Source: Cylindrospermum sp. NIES-4074
Lineage (GTDB): Bacteria; Cyanobacteriota; Cyanobacteriia; Cyanobacteriales; Nostocaceae
Length of the DNA: 64,000 nucleotides
Direction: 5' to 3'
Assembly: GCA_003994795.1 (NCBI GenBank)
Contig: AP018269.1
Span: 3,766,677-3,830,676, forward strand
In this document: positions 26,446-35,663 of the stretch, in pieces
How positions within the stretch are numbered: the first letter of the stretch is position 1
Layout: each line of letters opens with the position of its first letter
Made by a program: the position numbers and the translations under genes
The notes under the pieces: model-generated
The model's input: the letters and a program-made list of their open reading frames with translations, nothing else
Told to the model about the DNA's origin: nothing
Database searches by the model: none

Positions 26446-27774
26446 ATGATTATTAATGTTATATCTTCCAAAATTAGAACTATTTGGCATTCCTTGAGAA
26501 AGGCTCCTAAACAGCTTTCGCTTCTAGGAATTGTTTTCAGTTTGTGCCTGATATTTTTATCTAGTTGTCAGGGGATAGGGCAAAAGGACGATGGGGTAAT
26601 TCATCTGACACTATGGCAAGCTATTAATCCCCCTGCAAATCGAGATGTTTTTCAAAAGCTAGTAGATAAATTTAATCAAACTCATCCTGATGTTCAGGTG
26701 GAATCTATATTCCAGAGTGAGCCTCAATTACCAAAATTATTAACATCAGTGGTTGCCAATGTGCCACCAGACCTGCTGTCATTCCACCCTGAATTTACAG
26801 GTCAATTTGTGGAATTGGGAGCAATTAGACCTTTAGAAGACTGGTTAGATAAATTGCCAGTGAAGTCAGATATTAGACCTAACCTACTGGAAGAAATGCA
26901 GTTAGGCGGTCATATTTGGTCAGTGCCAATGCACACTAGTAATATTGGGATTTTCTACCGCCCTAAGCTTTTTGAAGCTGCGGGAATCACAGAATTACCC
27001 AAGACTTGGGAAAAATTGCGACAAGTTGCCAAAAAATTGACTATAGACCGAAATGGCGATCGCAGACCTGAACAGTATGGTATATTGCTGCCTTTAGGAA
27101 AAGGAGGGTGGACTGTGGTTAGTTGGTTCCCCTTTTTATACAGTGGTGGGGGGGAGGTTGTCACCAATAATCGACCGGATTTAACGAATAAAGGTGCGAT
27201 CGCCGCTTTACAATTTTGGCAAGACCTCATAAAAGATGGTTCAGCAATGCTTTCTGCCCCAGAACGGGGTTATGAAGAGGACGCTTTTCTTGAGGGACGC
27301 GTTGCTATGCAGATTACAGGCCCTTGGACATTAATCGCGAAGTCCCAAGTTGATCATCAAGTGCTACCCATCCCCGCAGGTGTGAAACCTGCTACAGTGT
27401 CCGGTACTGGGAATTTCTTTGTGATGAAGACCACACCAGCAAGAGAGCAAGCTGCACTCAAATTTTTGGAGTATGTTTTGAGTGAAGAATTCCAAATAGA
27501 ATGGAGTATTGAGACAGGTTTTTTGCCTGTCACCCTCAAATCTGCCCAAAGCAAAGCTTATCAGCAATTCATTAACAAAAAACCCATTTTAAAAGTGTTT
27601 TTTGACCAATTGTCTGTGGCACGCTCTCAACCTACTATTGCTGGATATAGTCGTCTGGCTGATAGTCTTGGTCGAGCAATTGAGTCTACATTACTAGGTA
27701 AGACTTCCGCCGAAAAAGCTCTCAAAGAAGCACAGGAGCGTTTAGATTTGATTTGGGAAGATAAGAGGCAATGA
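26446..27774 (+). CDS. Sugar-type ABC transporter substrate-binding lipoprotein
   Basis: A 442-residue extracellular solute-binding protein family 1. The lipobox is FLSSC near residue 40. It then has LTLWQAINPPANRDVFQKLV, the IWSVPMHTSNIGIFYRPKLF region, and ITGPWTLIAKS, all typical of sugar or glycerol-3-phosphate (UgpB-like) binders. The matching permease and ATPase genes are not in the window, so it must work with a transporter encoded elsewhere. Confidence 0.88.
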   Translation: MIINVISSKIRTIWHSLRKAPKQLSLLGIVFSLCLIFLSSCQGIGQKDDGVIHLTLWQAINPPANRDVFQKLVDKFNQTHPDVQVESIFQSEPQLPKLLTSVVANVPPDLLSFHPEFTGQFVELGAIRPLEDWLDKLPVKSDIRPNLLEEMQLGGHIWSVPMHTSNIGIFYRPKLFEAAGITELPKTWEKLRQVAKKLTIDRNGDRRPEQYGILLPLGKGGWTVVSWFPFLYSGGGEVVTNNRPDLTNKGAIAALQFWQDLIKDGSAMLSAPERGYEEDAFLEGRVAMQITGPWTLIAKSQVDHQVLPIPAGVKPATVSGTGNFFVMKTTPAREQAALKFLEYVLSEEFQIEWSIETGFLPVTLKSAQSKAYQQFINKKPILKVFFDQLSVARSQPTIAGYSRLADSLGRAIESTLLGKTSAEKALKEAQERLDLIWEDKRQ

Positions 27775-27804
27775 GGCAAGAGGTAATGAGGCAAGAGAAA
27801 ACTA

Positions 27805-29862
27805 TTACTCATTACCCAAACCCAACCTATCTAAAATAAAGGCATAATCAAAAGCCTGTTCTCGCAGGCTTTCATAACGGCCAGATGCACCACCATGTCC
27901 TGCATCCATGTTGGTTTTTAGCAAAAGAATATTATTATCTGTTTTCAGTTCCCGGAGTTTGGCTGTCCATTTTGCGGGTTCCCAATATTTGACGCGAGAG
28001 TCATTTAAGCCAGCAGTAATTAGCATATCTGGGTAATCTTTCGCCTCAACGTTATCGTAGGGTGAATAAGATTTCATGTATTCATAATAAACTTTTTCGT
28101 TGGGATTTCCCCATTCTTCGCGTTCCTGAGATGACAGCGGTATAGAGGTATCCAAAATTGTAGTTACTACATCTACAAACGGTACATGAACAACTACTAC
28201 TTTAAACAAATCGGGACGCATATTCACCACTGCTCCCATCAATAAACCCCCTGCACTACCACCAGTAATTGCTAGGCGATCGCTTGCTGTCCAACCTGCG
28301 TTAATTAAGTACTCCGCACAGGCAATAAAATCTGTGAAAGTGTTCTTTTTATGTAAAAACTTACCTTCTTCATACCACTTTCGCCCCATTTCTTCACCAC
28401 CACGAATATGAGCAATAGCAAATACTATTCCTCTATCTAACAGTGCTAGGCGATTTGTAGAAAAGTAAGCATTATAAGAATAGCCATAAGCACCATACCC
28501 TGTGAGCAATAAAGGATTTTGGCTATCTTTTTTAATTCCTCGTTTGTAGACAATAGATATGGGAACCTGCGTTCCGTCTTCAGCAGTAGCCATCAGCCAC
28601 TCACTTTGATATTGAGTTTTATCATAGCCTCCCAAAACTTCGGTTTCTTTTTTTAATTCCCGCTGATTGGTTTCCATGTTGTAATCGAAAACTGATGGCG
28701 GTGTAATAAAAGAGGTGTAATGGAAACGCAAGATATTAGTATTAAATTCTGGGTTAATACCTTCAGAAAAATCGTAGGTAGGTTCAGGAAAGGTAATACT
28801 ATTTTCTTCACCTGTTGTCAGGTTTTGCACTCTGGCAGTTTCTAGCCCCTTTGTTCTTTCATAAATTACTAAGTGATTGGCAAAAAGACTCACGCCCGAT
28901 AACATCACATCATCTCGATGGGGAATTATTGTTTGCCAATTCTCTTTAGCTGGTGCAGTTATGGGTGTTTTAACTAGTTTAAAATTGATAGCTGCGTCGT
29001 TGGTAACAATGTAGAAATAATCGCTATGATGTTCTACATCATATTCTAGTCCCTTAGTTCGTGGATGGATTAACTGCCAATTATCATAGGGTTTGTTTGC
29101 ATCTAAATAGTGTATCTCTGTGGTAATGCTACTTTGCAAAATCATCAAAATATATGCTTGACTGCGGGTTTTGCCTACATATAAATTATAAGTTTCATCT
29201 GGTTCTTCATAAATCAGCACATCTTCAGTAATGGATGTGCCTAAAGTATGTCTAAATAGTTGATAAGGACGGTTAGTTTCATCAATTTTGGTGTAAAATA
29301 ATGTTTGGTTATCATTAGCCCAAGTAAAAGAAACAGTATCAAAAATTATTTCTGTATATAACTGATGTGTGGTTAAATCCAGGAAAAAAAGCTGGTATTC
29401 TTCGGAACCAACGGTGTCAACTGAATAAGCTAAAATTTGATGATTAGGACTAACTACCAAGCCACCTAATTCAAAAAAATCATGACCATTGGCTAAGACG
29501 TTTTCATCAAGTAAAACTTCTTCAGCAGCGTCTAAACTGCCCTGTTTGCGGCAATAAATTGGATAAGCTTTGCCTTCTTCTGTGCGAGAATAATAGTAAT
29601 AATTATCTTTGCGGTATGGCACGGAGAGATCAGTTTCTTTAATCCGCGCCAGCATTTCATCATATAGCTGAGTTTGCAGCGCTTCTGTATGCTGCATCAT
29701 GGCTGCGGTGTAAGCGTTTTCGGCTTCGAGATAGGCGATCGCATTTGGGTTGTCGATATCCCGTAGCCAAAAGTAGTTGTCGATGCGGCGATCGCCATGC
29801 ATTTCTAAAATTTGGGGCTGTTTGTCGGCAACGGGCGCTTTCACAATATTATCTTTATTCAT
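27805..29862 (-). CDS. ptrB: Oligopeptidase B / protease II (prolyl oligopeptidase family S9A)
   Basis: A 685-residue serine peptidase that cuts short peptides after basic residues. It has an N-terminal beta-propeller (about 70-400) and a C-terminal alpha/beta hydrolase domain: ITGGSAGGLLMGAV with the nucleophile Ser, LITAGLNDSRVKYWEP with the Asp, and DAGHGGASGRY with the His. The length fits the family. It follows a membrane protein gene by 10 bp, so they are probably one transcript. Confidence 0.95.
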   Translation of the reverse strand: MNKDNIVKAPVADKQPQILEMHGDRRIDNYFWLRDIDNPNAIAYLEAENAYTAAMMQHTEALQTQLYDEMLARIKETDLSVPYRKDNYYYYSRTEEGKAYPIYCRKQGSLDAAEEVLLDENVLANGHDFFELGGLVVSPNHQILAYSVDTVGSEEYQLFFLDLTTHQLYTEIIFDTVSFTWANDNQTLFYTKIDETNRPYQLFRHTLGTSITEDVLIYEEPDETYNLYVGKTRSQAYILMILQSSITTEIHYLDANKPYDNWQLIHPRTKGLEYDVEHHSDYFYIVTNDAAINFKLVKTPITAPAKENWQTIIPHRDDVMLSGVSLFANHLVIYERTKGLETARVQNLTTGEENSITFPEPTYDFSEGINPEFNTNILRFHYTSFITPPSVFDYNMETNQRELKKETEVLGGYDKTQYQSEWLMATAEDGTQVPISIVYKRGIKKDSQNPLLLTGYGAYGYSYNAYFSTNRLALLDRGIVFAIAHIRGGEEMGRKWYEEGKFLHKKNTFTDFIACAEYLINAGWTASDRLAITGGSAGGLLMGAVVNMRPDLFKVVVVHVPFVDVVTTILDTSIPLSSQEREEWGNPNEKVYYEYMKSYSPYDNVEAKDYPDMLITAGLNDSRVKYWEPAKWTAKLRELKTDNNILLLKTNMDAGHGGASGRYESLREQAFDYAFILDRLGLGNE

Positions 29863-29872
29863 ATTTTCTTAC

Positions 29873-30622
29873 CTATGAGGAACTGGAAAACTCGGTTTTG
29901 CGGTGTGAGTTTCTTTTTAAGGTACACAAACCAATCGCTGGGATGGTTCCCAAAATCACTGCCGTCATCCCTTGCCCAATTCCATACAATATCAGCATTT
30001 GCTTAGATGCGGGAATCAAACCTTGCACCAAAGAAAGCAACCAAACCACCAGACTGATACAGCCAAAGGATATTGAAGGTACAAAATTCCACCACCAAGC
30101 ACTTGCGGTATAACGCCGTAACACCAGCCATTGAAAAAGCCCTAACCAAATTCCTGCCAAAATATAGGAGATAGTTGACAAAAATCCAAAAAATAGACTT
30201 ACCTGGGGAGATAAACTTTCATTTAAAGATGCGGCAATGGAGAAAATATAGTTAATCCAAGCTGTAGAAATACCATTAGCAATCAACCAGCCGAGACTAG
30301 TAGCCAGCATCCACAGCCAGCCGGATAGATAACGACGCAGGACTAGGGCTTGATTGGTGGCAAATATCAGCGCAAACACAATGTTGCCGAGATATCCGAT
30401 TAACGTTAGTGATTGGGCAGAACCAGCAGATGGCCAGCTGGCAAGGATGATTTTTTCTAAAACTATACTAGCAATCCCACCCATAACCCATCCCAGAACG
30501 GTGATGAAGGTAAACTGGATGAAGAACTTCCGACGCCGGGAGCGCGGAATCAAGAATTTATCTGCATTGGGTTCACTTTGGTCAGCTGCGACATCAGGGG
30601 AACTCTGAGGATCGGATTGCAT
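29873..30622 (-). CDS. Multi-pass membrane protein of unknown function
   Basis: A 249-residue protein with about six hydrophobic segments (e.g. FIQFTFITVLGWVMGGIASI; ILAGIWLGLFQWLVLRRY). The motif LGLFQWLVLRR and the similar NQALVLRRYLSGWLW suggest an internal duplication, seen in other cyanobacterial membrane proteins of unknown role. The N-terminus is polar and the C-terminus is Ser-rich. It lies directly upstream of ptrB and divergent from hemE. Confidence 0.7.
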   Translation of the reverse strand: MQSDPQSSPDVAADQSEPNADKFLIPRSRRRKFFIQFTFITVLGWVMGGIASIVLEKIILASWPSAGSAQSLTLIGYLGNIVFALIFATNQALVLRRYLSGWLWMLATSLGWLIANGISTAWINYIFSIAASLNESLSPQVSLFFGFLSTISYILAGIWLGLFQWLVLRRYTASAWWWNFVPSISFGCISLVVWLLSLVQGLIPASKQMLILYGIGQGMTAVILGTIPAIGLCTLKRNSHRKTEFSSSS

Positions 30623-30743
30623 ATAAGTTAATTTATGTAAAGCAGCAACTGGCGCTTTTGAGTCCAGCCTTCTGAAAAAGCGTAATCTCAGAATGATAAG
30701 CTAAACAGTGGAAATAAATAAGTGACTTAGGATGAAGTGTTAA

Positions 30744-31796
30744 ATGGGTGTTTCCTTAACGGCTCCTCATCTCCTGCAAGCTGCTCGTGGTGAAGTGGTA
30801 GATCGTCCCCCGGTATGGATGATGCGACAAGCGGGACGATATATGAAAGCATACCGGGATTTAAGGGATAAATATCCTTCATTTCGCGATCGCTCGGAAA
30901 TTCCCGAAGTAGCGATTGAAGTTTCCCTGCAACCTTGGAAAGCTTTCCAGCCTGATGGAGTTATCTTATTTTCCGATATTGTCACCCCTTTGCCTGGTTT
31001 AGGCATTGATATGGACATTGCGGAAGGAAAAGGCCCAATTATTCACTCGCCCATTCGCACTCAAGCACAAGTCGATCACCTGCGTCCTTTAGATCCAGAA
31101 TCTGCCCTGCCGTTTATCAAAACCATTTTGCAGGCGTTGCGGCAGGAAGTGGGCAATCAGTCAACGGTGTTAGGCTTTGTGGGTGCGCCGTGGACATTAG
31201 CAGCTTACGCGGTGGAGGGTAAAGGTTCAAAAACCTACTCCATCATCAAAAACATGGCATTCACAGATCCAGCGATATTGCATCAGTTGTTAAGTAAATT
31301 AGCAGATGCGATCGCCATTTATGTGCGCTACCAAATTGACTGTGGTGCTCAAGTTGTGCAAATGTTCGATTCTTGGGCAGGACAATTGAGTCCTCAAGAT
31401 TATGATACCTTTGCTCTCCCTTATCAGCAAAGGGTTTTCCAGCAAGTCAAGCAAACTCATCCTGATACACCTTTAATTTTGCTGGTTAGCGGCAGTGCAG
31501 GTGTTTTGGAAAGAATGGCACAATCTGGTGCAGATATCGTCACTGTAGATTGGTCGGTGGATATGGCAGAAGCACGGGCGAGATTAGGTAAGCATATCAA
31601 GGTGCAAGGTAATCTCGATCCTGGTGTGTTATTCGGTTCTAAAGAGTTTATCCGCGATCGCATTCTGGATACAGTCCGCAAAGCTGGAAATTGGGGACAC
31701 ATCCTCAATCTCGGCCACGGTGTACTACCAGAAACCCCAGAAGAAAATGTCGCTTTCTTCTTTGAAACGGCTAAACAATTAACTGCACTTGTGTAG
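30744..31796 (+). CDS. hemE: Uroporphyrinogen decarboxylase
   Basis: Converts uroporphyrinogen III to coproporphyrinogen III in heme and chlorophyll synthesis. The 350-residue length is normal. The signature [18 protein letters not shown] is at the N-terminus, the second signature [20 protein letters not shown] is in the middle, and [13 protein letters not shown] is near the end. A bulged GC-rich hairpin (TGTAG...CGGGG then CCCCG CTACA) overlaps the stop codon, but without a T tract. Confidence 0.97.
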   Translation: MGVSLTAPHLLQAARGEVVDRPPVWMMRQAGRYMKAYRDLRDKYPSFRDRSEIPEVAIEVSLQPWKAFQPDGVILFSDIVTPLPGLGIDMDIAEGKGPIIHSPIRTQAQVDHLRPLDPESALPFIKTILQALRQEVGNQSTVLGFVGAPWTLAAYAVEGKGSKTYSIIKNMAFTDPAILHQLLSKLADAIAIYVRYQIDCGAQVVQMFDSWAGQLSPQDYDTFALPYQQRVFQQVKQTHPDTPLILLVSGSAGVLERMAQSGADIVTVDWSVDMAEARARLGKHIKVQGNLDPGVLFGSKEFIRDRILDTVRKAGNWGHILNLGHGVLPETPEENVAFFFETAKQLTALV

Positions 31797-31954
31797 GGGC
31801 GGGGTTTCCCCGCTACATGTCTGTCGGTTGTTGGTTGTCAGTTGTTTAAGCATTAACAATTGACAACTGACTAATTCATTAATAATTTGTAACTAAATTT
31901 AGTTGTTAGTTTTGGCACTGGCTTGCAACTAACAACCAAAAATCTAAATATTTT

Positions 31955-32911
31955 ATGACTCAAAAACGAATTTTTGTAACTGGTGCAAGTGGCTGTATAG
32001 GTCACTATATAAGTGAAGCCTTAATTCAACAAACAAATCACGAGTTGTATTTGTTGGTGAGAAATCCCAGTAAATTGCAAGTTGATACTCAAGCGCGTTC
32101 GGGTGTCACCGTTTTGCAGGGGGATATGCAAAACATCAGTCAATTTGCTGAGTTGCTGGCAACCATTGATACAGCCGTGCTCACAGCTACCTCTTGGGGT
32201 GGCGATCGTATATTTGATATAAATGTCTTAAAAACTCTAGAGTTGATGAATCTGCTAGATCCAGAAAAATGCGAACAGGTAATTTATTTTTCTACCGCAA
32301 GCGTTTTAGATCGTCACAATCAACCATTAAAGGAAGCAGGGCAAATTGGTACAGATTATATCCGTTCTAAATATGATTGTTTACATCAGATAGAAAAATT
32401 AGCAATATACCCGAAAATTACCACAGTTTTTCCTACCCTAGTTTTAGGAGGTGATGCTAAAAAACCCTATTCTCATTTAACATCTGGCATCCCAGAAGTT
32501 ATCAAATATAGTAATTTAATTCGTTTTTTGCAAGTAGATGGCAGTTTTCACTTTATCCACGGGCGAGATATTGCAACTGTAGTTCAATATTTAATTGATT
32601 ATCCGCCTCAGGAAGACGAACCGCACCGATTTGTTTTCGGTCAATCTCAGTTAAATGTAGAGCAAGCAATAGCGGAAGTCTGCGCTTATTTAGGCAAAAA
32701 GATTTACTTTCGCGTCCCTTTATCTTTAGCCTTAGCCAATTTAATTATTGCCGTGTTCCGCATTCAAATGGCTGCATGGGATAGATTTTGCATGAATTAT
32801 CGCCATTTTACTTACGATAACATCATTAATCCTACGAGTTTCGACTTGCCAAATTACTGTGCAACCATGACAGATGTTTTGAAAATTAGCGGCGTGAAAG
32901 GTGGGAATTAA
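31955..32911 (+). CDS. NAD(P)-dependent epimerase/dehydratase (SDR family)
   Basis: A 318-residue extended SDR. It has the nucleotide-binding loop VTGASGCIGHYISEAL, a VLQGDMQN block, and a catalytic YxxxK as YIRSK with an upstream Ser/Thr (YFSTASVL). The substrate is unknown, perhaps a nucleotide sugar or an isoprenoid-like compound. Two hairpins in the 160-bp gap upstream (arms GTCAGTTGT and GTTGTTAGTT) separate it from hemE. Confidence 0.85.
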   Translation: MTQKRIFVTGASGCIGHYISEALIQQTNHELYLLVRNPSKLQVDTQARSGVTVLQGDMQNISQFAELLATIDTAVLTATSWGGDRIFDINVLKTLELMNLLDPEKCEQVIYFSTASVLDRHNQPLKEAGQIGTDYIRSKYDCLHQIEKLAIYPKITTVFPTLVLGGDAKKPYSHLTSGIPEVIKYSNLIRFLQVDGSFHFIHGRDIATVVQYLIDYPPQEDEPHRFVFGQSQLNVEQAIAEVCAYLGKKIYFRVPLSLALANLIIAVFRIQMAAWDRFCMNYRHFTYDNIINPTSFDLPNYCATMTDVLKISGVKGGN

Positions 32912-32940
32912 ATATTATAACAAGATCGCCTTACCCTCCT

Positions 32941-33006
32941 AAGGTGTGTTCCTATGCCTCCGGCACGCTACGCGAACGTTAACGCAACCTACAAGATTGG
33001 CGATGG
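32941..33006 (+). repeat. Direct repeat, left copy, flanking the toxin-antitoxin island
   Basis: A 66-bp unit containing TATGCCTCCGGCACGCTACG followed by CGAACGTTAACGCAACC and ACAAGATTGGCGAT. About 60 of 66 positions agree by eye with the copy at 34623-34688 in the same orientation. It lies just before the MazEF-type pair. Confidence 0.7.
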
Positions 33007-33080
33007 CTACGCCCGCCGCAGGCATCGCACTACAGCTTTGTTTTACCTATAATAATGTTAGTAAGCTATGAGAACAAGTC

Positions 33081-33326
33081 ATGCCTGAGCTAAAAGTTAG
33101 TATCAGCGAAACTACACACAAAACTCTGTTAACGATGGTGGCAGACTCTGGTGAGACAATTCAATCAGTTCTAGATCGAGCTATTGAGAATTATCGCAGA
33201 TATCTTTTTCTGACACGAGCCAATGAAGCTTTCACTGTTTTAAGACAGAATGAAACACTGTGGCAAGAGGAGGTTGCTGAGAGACAGTTATGGGAGCAAA
33301 CTATAGCCGATGGGGTTGAGGGTTAG
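33081..33326 (+). CDS. Antitoxin of a MazEF-type pair
   Basis: An 81-residue protein whose N-terminal part (KVSISETTHKTLLTMVADSG) looks like a ribbon-helix-helix or short DNA-binding motif, followed by an acidic helical tail (LWQEEVAERQLWEQTIADGV) of the kind that wraps the toxin. Its TAG stop shares one base with the GTG start of the toxin gene, so translation is coupled. It should neutralise the toxin and repress the operon. Confidence 0.8.
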   Translation: MPELKVSISETTHKTLLTMVADSGETIQSVLDRAIENYRRYLFLTRANEAFTVLRQNETLWQEEVAERQLWEQTIADGVEG

Positions 33327-33667
33327 TGGCACAAATCGCTAGAGGAGACATATGGCTAGTAGACCTTAACCCTGTTCGGGGACATGAACAAGCTGGCAAA
33401 CGCCCTTATTTAATTATTTCAGTAGATCTATTTAATCAAGGTGCATCTGGCTTAGTAGTGGTGTTACCGATTACGTCGAAAGAGAAGGGAATCCCTTTCC
33501 ACGTAAAAATCAACTCTCCAGAAGGAGGGATTAAAACCCAAAGTTTTATCAAATGTGAAGACGTGAGATCAATTTCCGTAGAACGTTTGGATAAGTGCTG
33601 GGGAACTGTGTCTTCAGAAACACTAGCAGAAGTGGAAGACAGGCTGAAAATTTTGATGGGACTGTAG
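33326..33667 (+). CDS. MazF/PemK-family mRNA interferase toxin
   Basis: A 113-residue PemK/MazF protein: IARGDIWLVDLNPVRGHEQA (the beta-hairpin with the G-x-R-G catalytic region), KRPYLIISVDLFN, and KCEDVRSISVERL. It starts with GTG, overlapping the antitoxin stop by 1 bp. It appears intact. It should be a sequence-specific endoribonuclease active when the antitoxin is lost. Its stop lies 1 bp from the end of the convergent VapC fragment. Confidence 0.9.
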   Translation: MAQIARGDIWLVDLNPVRGHEQAGKRPYLIISVDLFNQGASGLVVVLPITSKEKGIPFHVKINSPEGGIKTQSFIKCEDVRSISVERLDKCWGTVSSETLAEVEDRLKILMGL

Positions 33668-33668
33668 T

Positions 33669-33785
33669 TTATTGCTGACTAGGTAAAACAACTTCCGGTA
33701 ACGCTAGCACTCTTTCAATAATTGCAGTGTCACCATTTAAAAAACGAACTGCCACAGAAGTATCTAGCGCAATCTCACCACTCAT
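33669..33785 (-). pseudogene. Truncated VapC (PIN-domain) toxin
   Basis: On the minus strand a 38-residue frame starts at an ATG (33785) overlapping the VapB stop region and reads GEIALDTSVAVRFLNGD, with the first conserved PIN-domain acidic residue, then LALPEVVLPSQQ and a stop. A normal VapC is about 130 residues and continues after the VVLP segment. The frame is cut off 1 bp from the MazF stop codon, so the VapC was evidently truncated when the MazEF-type pair arrived. It cannot be an active nuclease. Confidence 0.8.
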
Positions 33786-33984
33786 TCGCATCTACCCGCC
33801 GACATTCTGTGGCAATTGACTGTTTTAGCTCTGCGGCTTCTGCGTCGCTTAAAATCCCTGCAAACTTTGCAAGAGGATGAGCTTTACGTGTTGCCTTAAC
33901 ACGATGCAAAAAATCTAGCAACGTTTGTACAACATCATCAGGAGCCTGTTCAAGTTCTTGGATCAATTCCTCACGGTTTGTCAT
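33775..33984 (-). CDS. VapB-type antitoxin (orphaned)
   Basis: A 69-residue acidic protein (REELIQELEQAPDDVVQTLL, HPLAKFAGILSDAEAAELK) typical of the small antitoxins encoded just before VapC in cyanobacteria. GGAGG stands about 10 nt before the ATG at 33984, so that start is chosen over the GTG at 34005. The final codons AATGAGTGGTGA overlap the start of the broken VapC, the normal arrangement of such pairs. Confidence 0.7.
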   Translation of the reverse strand: MTNREELIQELEQAPDDVVQTLLDFLHRVKATRKAHPLAKFAGILSDAEAAELKQSIATECRRVDANEW

Positions 33985-34041
33985 GTATCCAACCCTCCAA
34001 AACACGGTAAATATGCAATTTAAAACAGCTTTTACTGAAGT

Positions 34042-34272
34042 TCACGCATCCATGTAAACATTAAAAACGCATTCGCTACCATCACCGAGAATGGCGCGTC
34101 CTCGTCTTTTCCATCTTAGATTTAACCGAGTAATTAAATTGGTCGGCAATGAAAGCCAACCATTAAAACCTGTATCTATGACCGCATCCTGCGTGTAAAT
34201 TTTCCCATCTAAGCCGAAGACTGAAAGTGGAATAATCGCTTCAAAATCCGCGTTGACGATTCCTGTGATCAT
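34042..34272 (-). pseudogene. Truncated retropepsin-like (clan AA) aspartic protease
   Basis: A 76-residue protein with AVIDTGFNGWLSLPTNLI, the DTG motif of clan AA aspartic proteases, and RRGRAILGDGSECVFNVY. Relatives in cyanobacteria are about 120-130 residues and continue with a second beta-sheet half (a G-x-x-L-L-like C-terminal motif). Here the frame stops at VYMDA, so the protein is probably a truncated remnant. It overlaps the upstream gene by 4 bp (ATGA), as intact pairs do. Confidence 0.65.
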
Positions 34273-34541
34273 ACAGATATCTTAGTACGTCCGCCAAATC
34301 GTCGAACATAACGAGAACCAATGCGGACAATCCAGATCTGAGCATCGGGGTGACGGGCTTCGAGGCGATCGCAAGCAGCAATTTCACTCGCATCAACTTC
34401 AAAGTCTCCAGTTTCGAGATCAATCGCTACAATTTTTCCATGATTGCCTGCTTCAACTTTCGGGCGTACTTGCGTTTCATAGATTTGGTCACCTAGTTGG
34501 GCAAATTCTTCTTTGCTATAGCGAGGTTGCCGAATCGTCAT
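34269..34541 (-). CDS. Conserved hypothetical partner of the aspartic-protease-like gene
   Basis: A 90-residue protein: YSKEEFAQLGDQIYETQVRP, GKIVAIDLETGDFEVDASEI, and a basic C-terminus (RIGSRYVRRFGGRTK). This type is regularly encoded directly upstream of clan AA protease-like genes in cyanobacteria and its role is unknown; an antitoxin-like role has been imagined. It looks intact, and its stop overlaps the next start by 4 bp. Confidence 0.65.
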   Translation of the reverse strand: MTIRQPRYSKEEFAQLGDQIYETQVRPKVEAGNHGKIVAIDLETGDFEVDASEIAACDRLEARHPDAQIWIVRIGSRYVRRFGGRTKISV

Positions 34542-34622
34542 GAGTTGACATGTTTTCGATATGAATACCTAACCGGAATTATATCCTGAAAACCATGATT
34601 GCACTGCTATTACAACAAAGTG

Positions 34623-34688
34623 AAGGTGCATTACTATGCCTCCGGCACGCTGCGCGAACGTTAACGCAACCGACAAGATTGGCGATCG
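34623..34688 (+). repeat. Direct repeat, right copy
   Basis: This copy carries TATGCCTCCGGCACGCTGCG and CGAACGTTAACGCAACC as in the left copy at 32941-33006. It lies between the protease partner gene and the DUF4365 gene, so both repeats bracket the toxin-antitoxin genes. Confidence 0.7.
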
Positions 34689-34709
34689 CACTTAACCACA
34701 TACCACTCT

Positions 34710-35663
34710 TCACGCTCTATAGTACTTGCTGCTAAATCCTACCGACAGTGGTGCGCCCTCGTACTGGCAAGATACACTGATTTTTAACTTCCTCTTATGG
34801 TCGTAGTAGGTGTGAAAGTGCGTCTGTTTGCGGACTAGTTCTAATTCGGATGGATTAATGCTAAGTATCCCTAAGATTACCTCAGAATCGAATGGGCGGC
34901 TTTGACTCCAAGGCGCAGTTTTTTTTAATTCAATATCCACATAGTTAATAAAGTTGCCTTCTGCCTCCAGCAGCATATGAGATTGCTCAGAATCAATGAT
35001 AATGTTACCCACTTTATTTGGTTCTCCGCCGACTGCTTTTGCGGCTTCTGCGATAGACATCCCAATATACTGAAAAGGACGATGGAAGGGCGCATTCAGT
35101 ATATTTAGTCCAGAATCCACGGCTCTGTTTATAGCACCTGCGAGTGTCAAAGTTCCAAGATAATCGCCATTTTGAGGAGTAGCAGAAGCCCGTGAATTAA
35201 CTATTGAAACCAGTTTGCTTGGTAATGTGCTTATATCTTTCTCAAAACGGTCTTGGATGGAAACTGGGATCGAGACCGTTTTTTGTTCTTGCCATTTTTT
35301 ATTAAGTGAAGCAAGAAAATCTTGCGGAAAAGACCAATAGAAGATACTATTTTCACGGTCAACAACAATTAAAAATGTTGGGTTCGCCTGAAGTAACCAA
35401 TAATTAAGGGTGGTCACTGCAATAGGAACTGTAATTGAATTATCTTTTACTTTAGCTTCTTCTTCTTTTCCTTTGCATTGAATGTTAAATAACTTTCCAG
35501 TTGGGTGTTCTCCCTGCATAATTTCACAGATGAAGTCGATGCCGAGATCCCTATCTTGAGGAACAGGAATAACATTGCAAAATTCAGTAAAAACTGAACT
35601 GAGGAGATCGGCAGCATTTGTGCCAATCATCTGAGACTTAGTACGTTTAGGTAACTTGGTCAT
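34710..35663 (-). CDS. DUF4365 domain protein (restriction endonuclease-like fold)
   Basis: A 317-residue protein. The N-terminal 150 residues are a DUF4365 domain: DRDLGIDFICEI and KLFNIQCKGKEEEAK form a D...Q-x-K pattern of the PD-(D/E)XK nuclease superfamily. The C-terminal half has no recognisable domain. Such proteins are often found in defence or mobile contexts, and this one borders the toxin-antitoxin island. A nuclease role is inferred from the fold pattern only. Confidence 0.7.
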   Translation of the reverse strand: MTKLPKRTKSQMIGTNAADLLSSVFTEFCNVIPVPQDRDLGIDFICEIMQGEHPTGKLFNIQCKGKEEEAKVKDNSITVPIAVTTLNYWLLQANPTFLIVVDRENSIFYWSFPQDFLASLNKKWQEQKTVSIPVSIQDRFEKDISTLPSKLVSIVNSRASATPQNGDYLGTLTLAGAINRAVDSGLNILNAPFHRPFQYIGMSIAEAAKAVGGEPNKVGNIIIDSEQSHMLLEAEGNFINYVDIELKKTAPWSQSRPFDSEVILGILSINPSELELVRKQTHFHTYYDHKRKLKISVSCQYEGAPLSVGFSSKYYRA

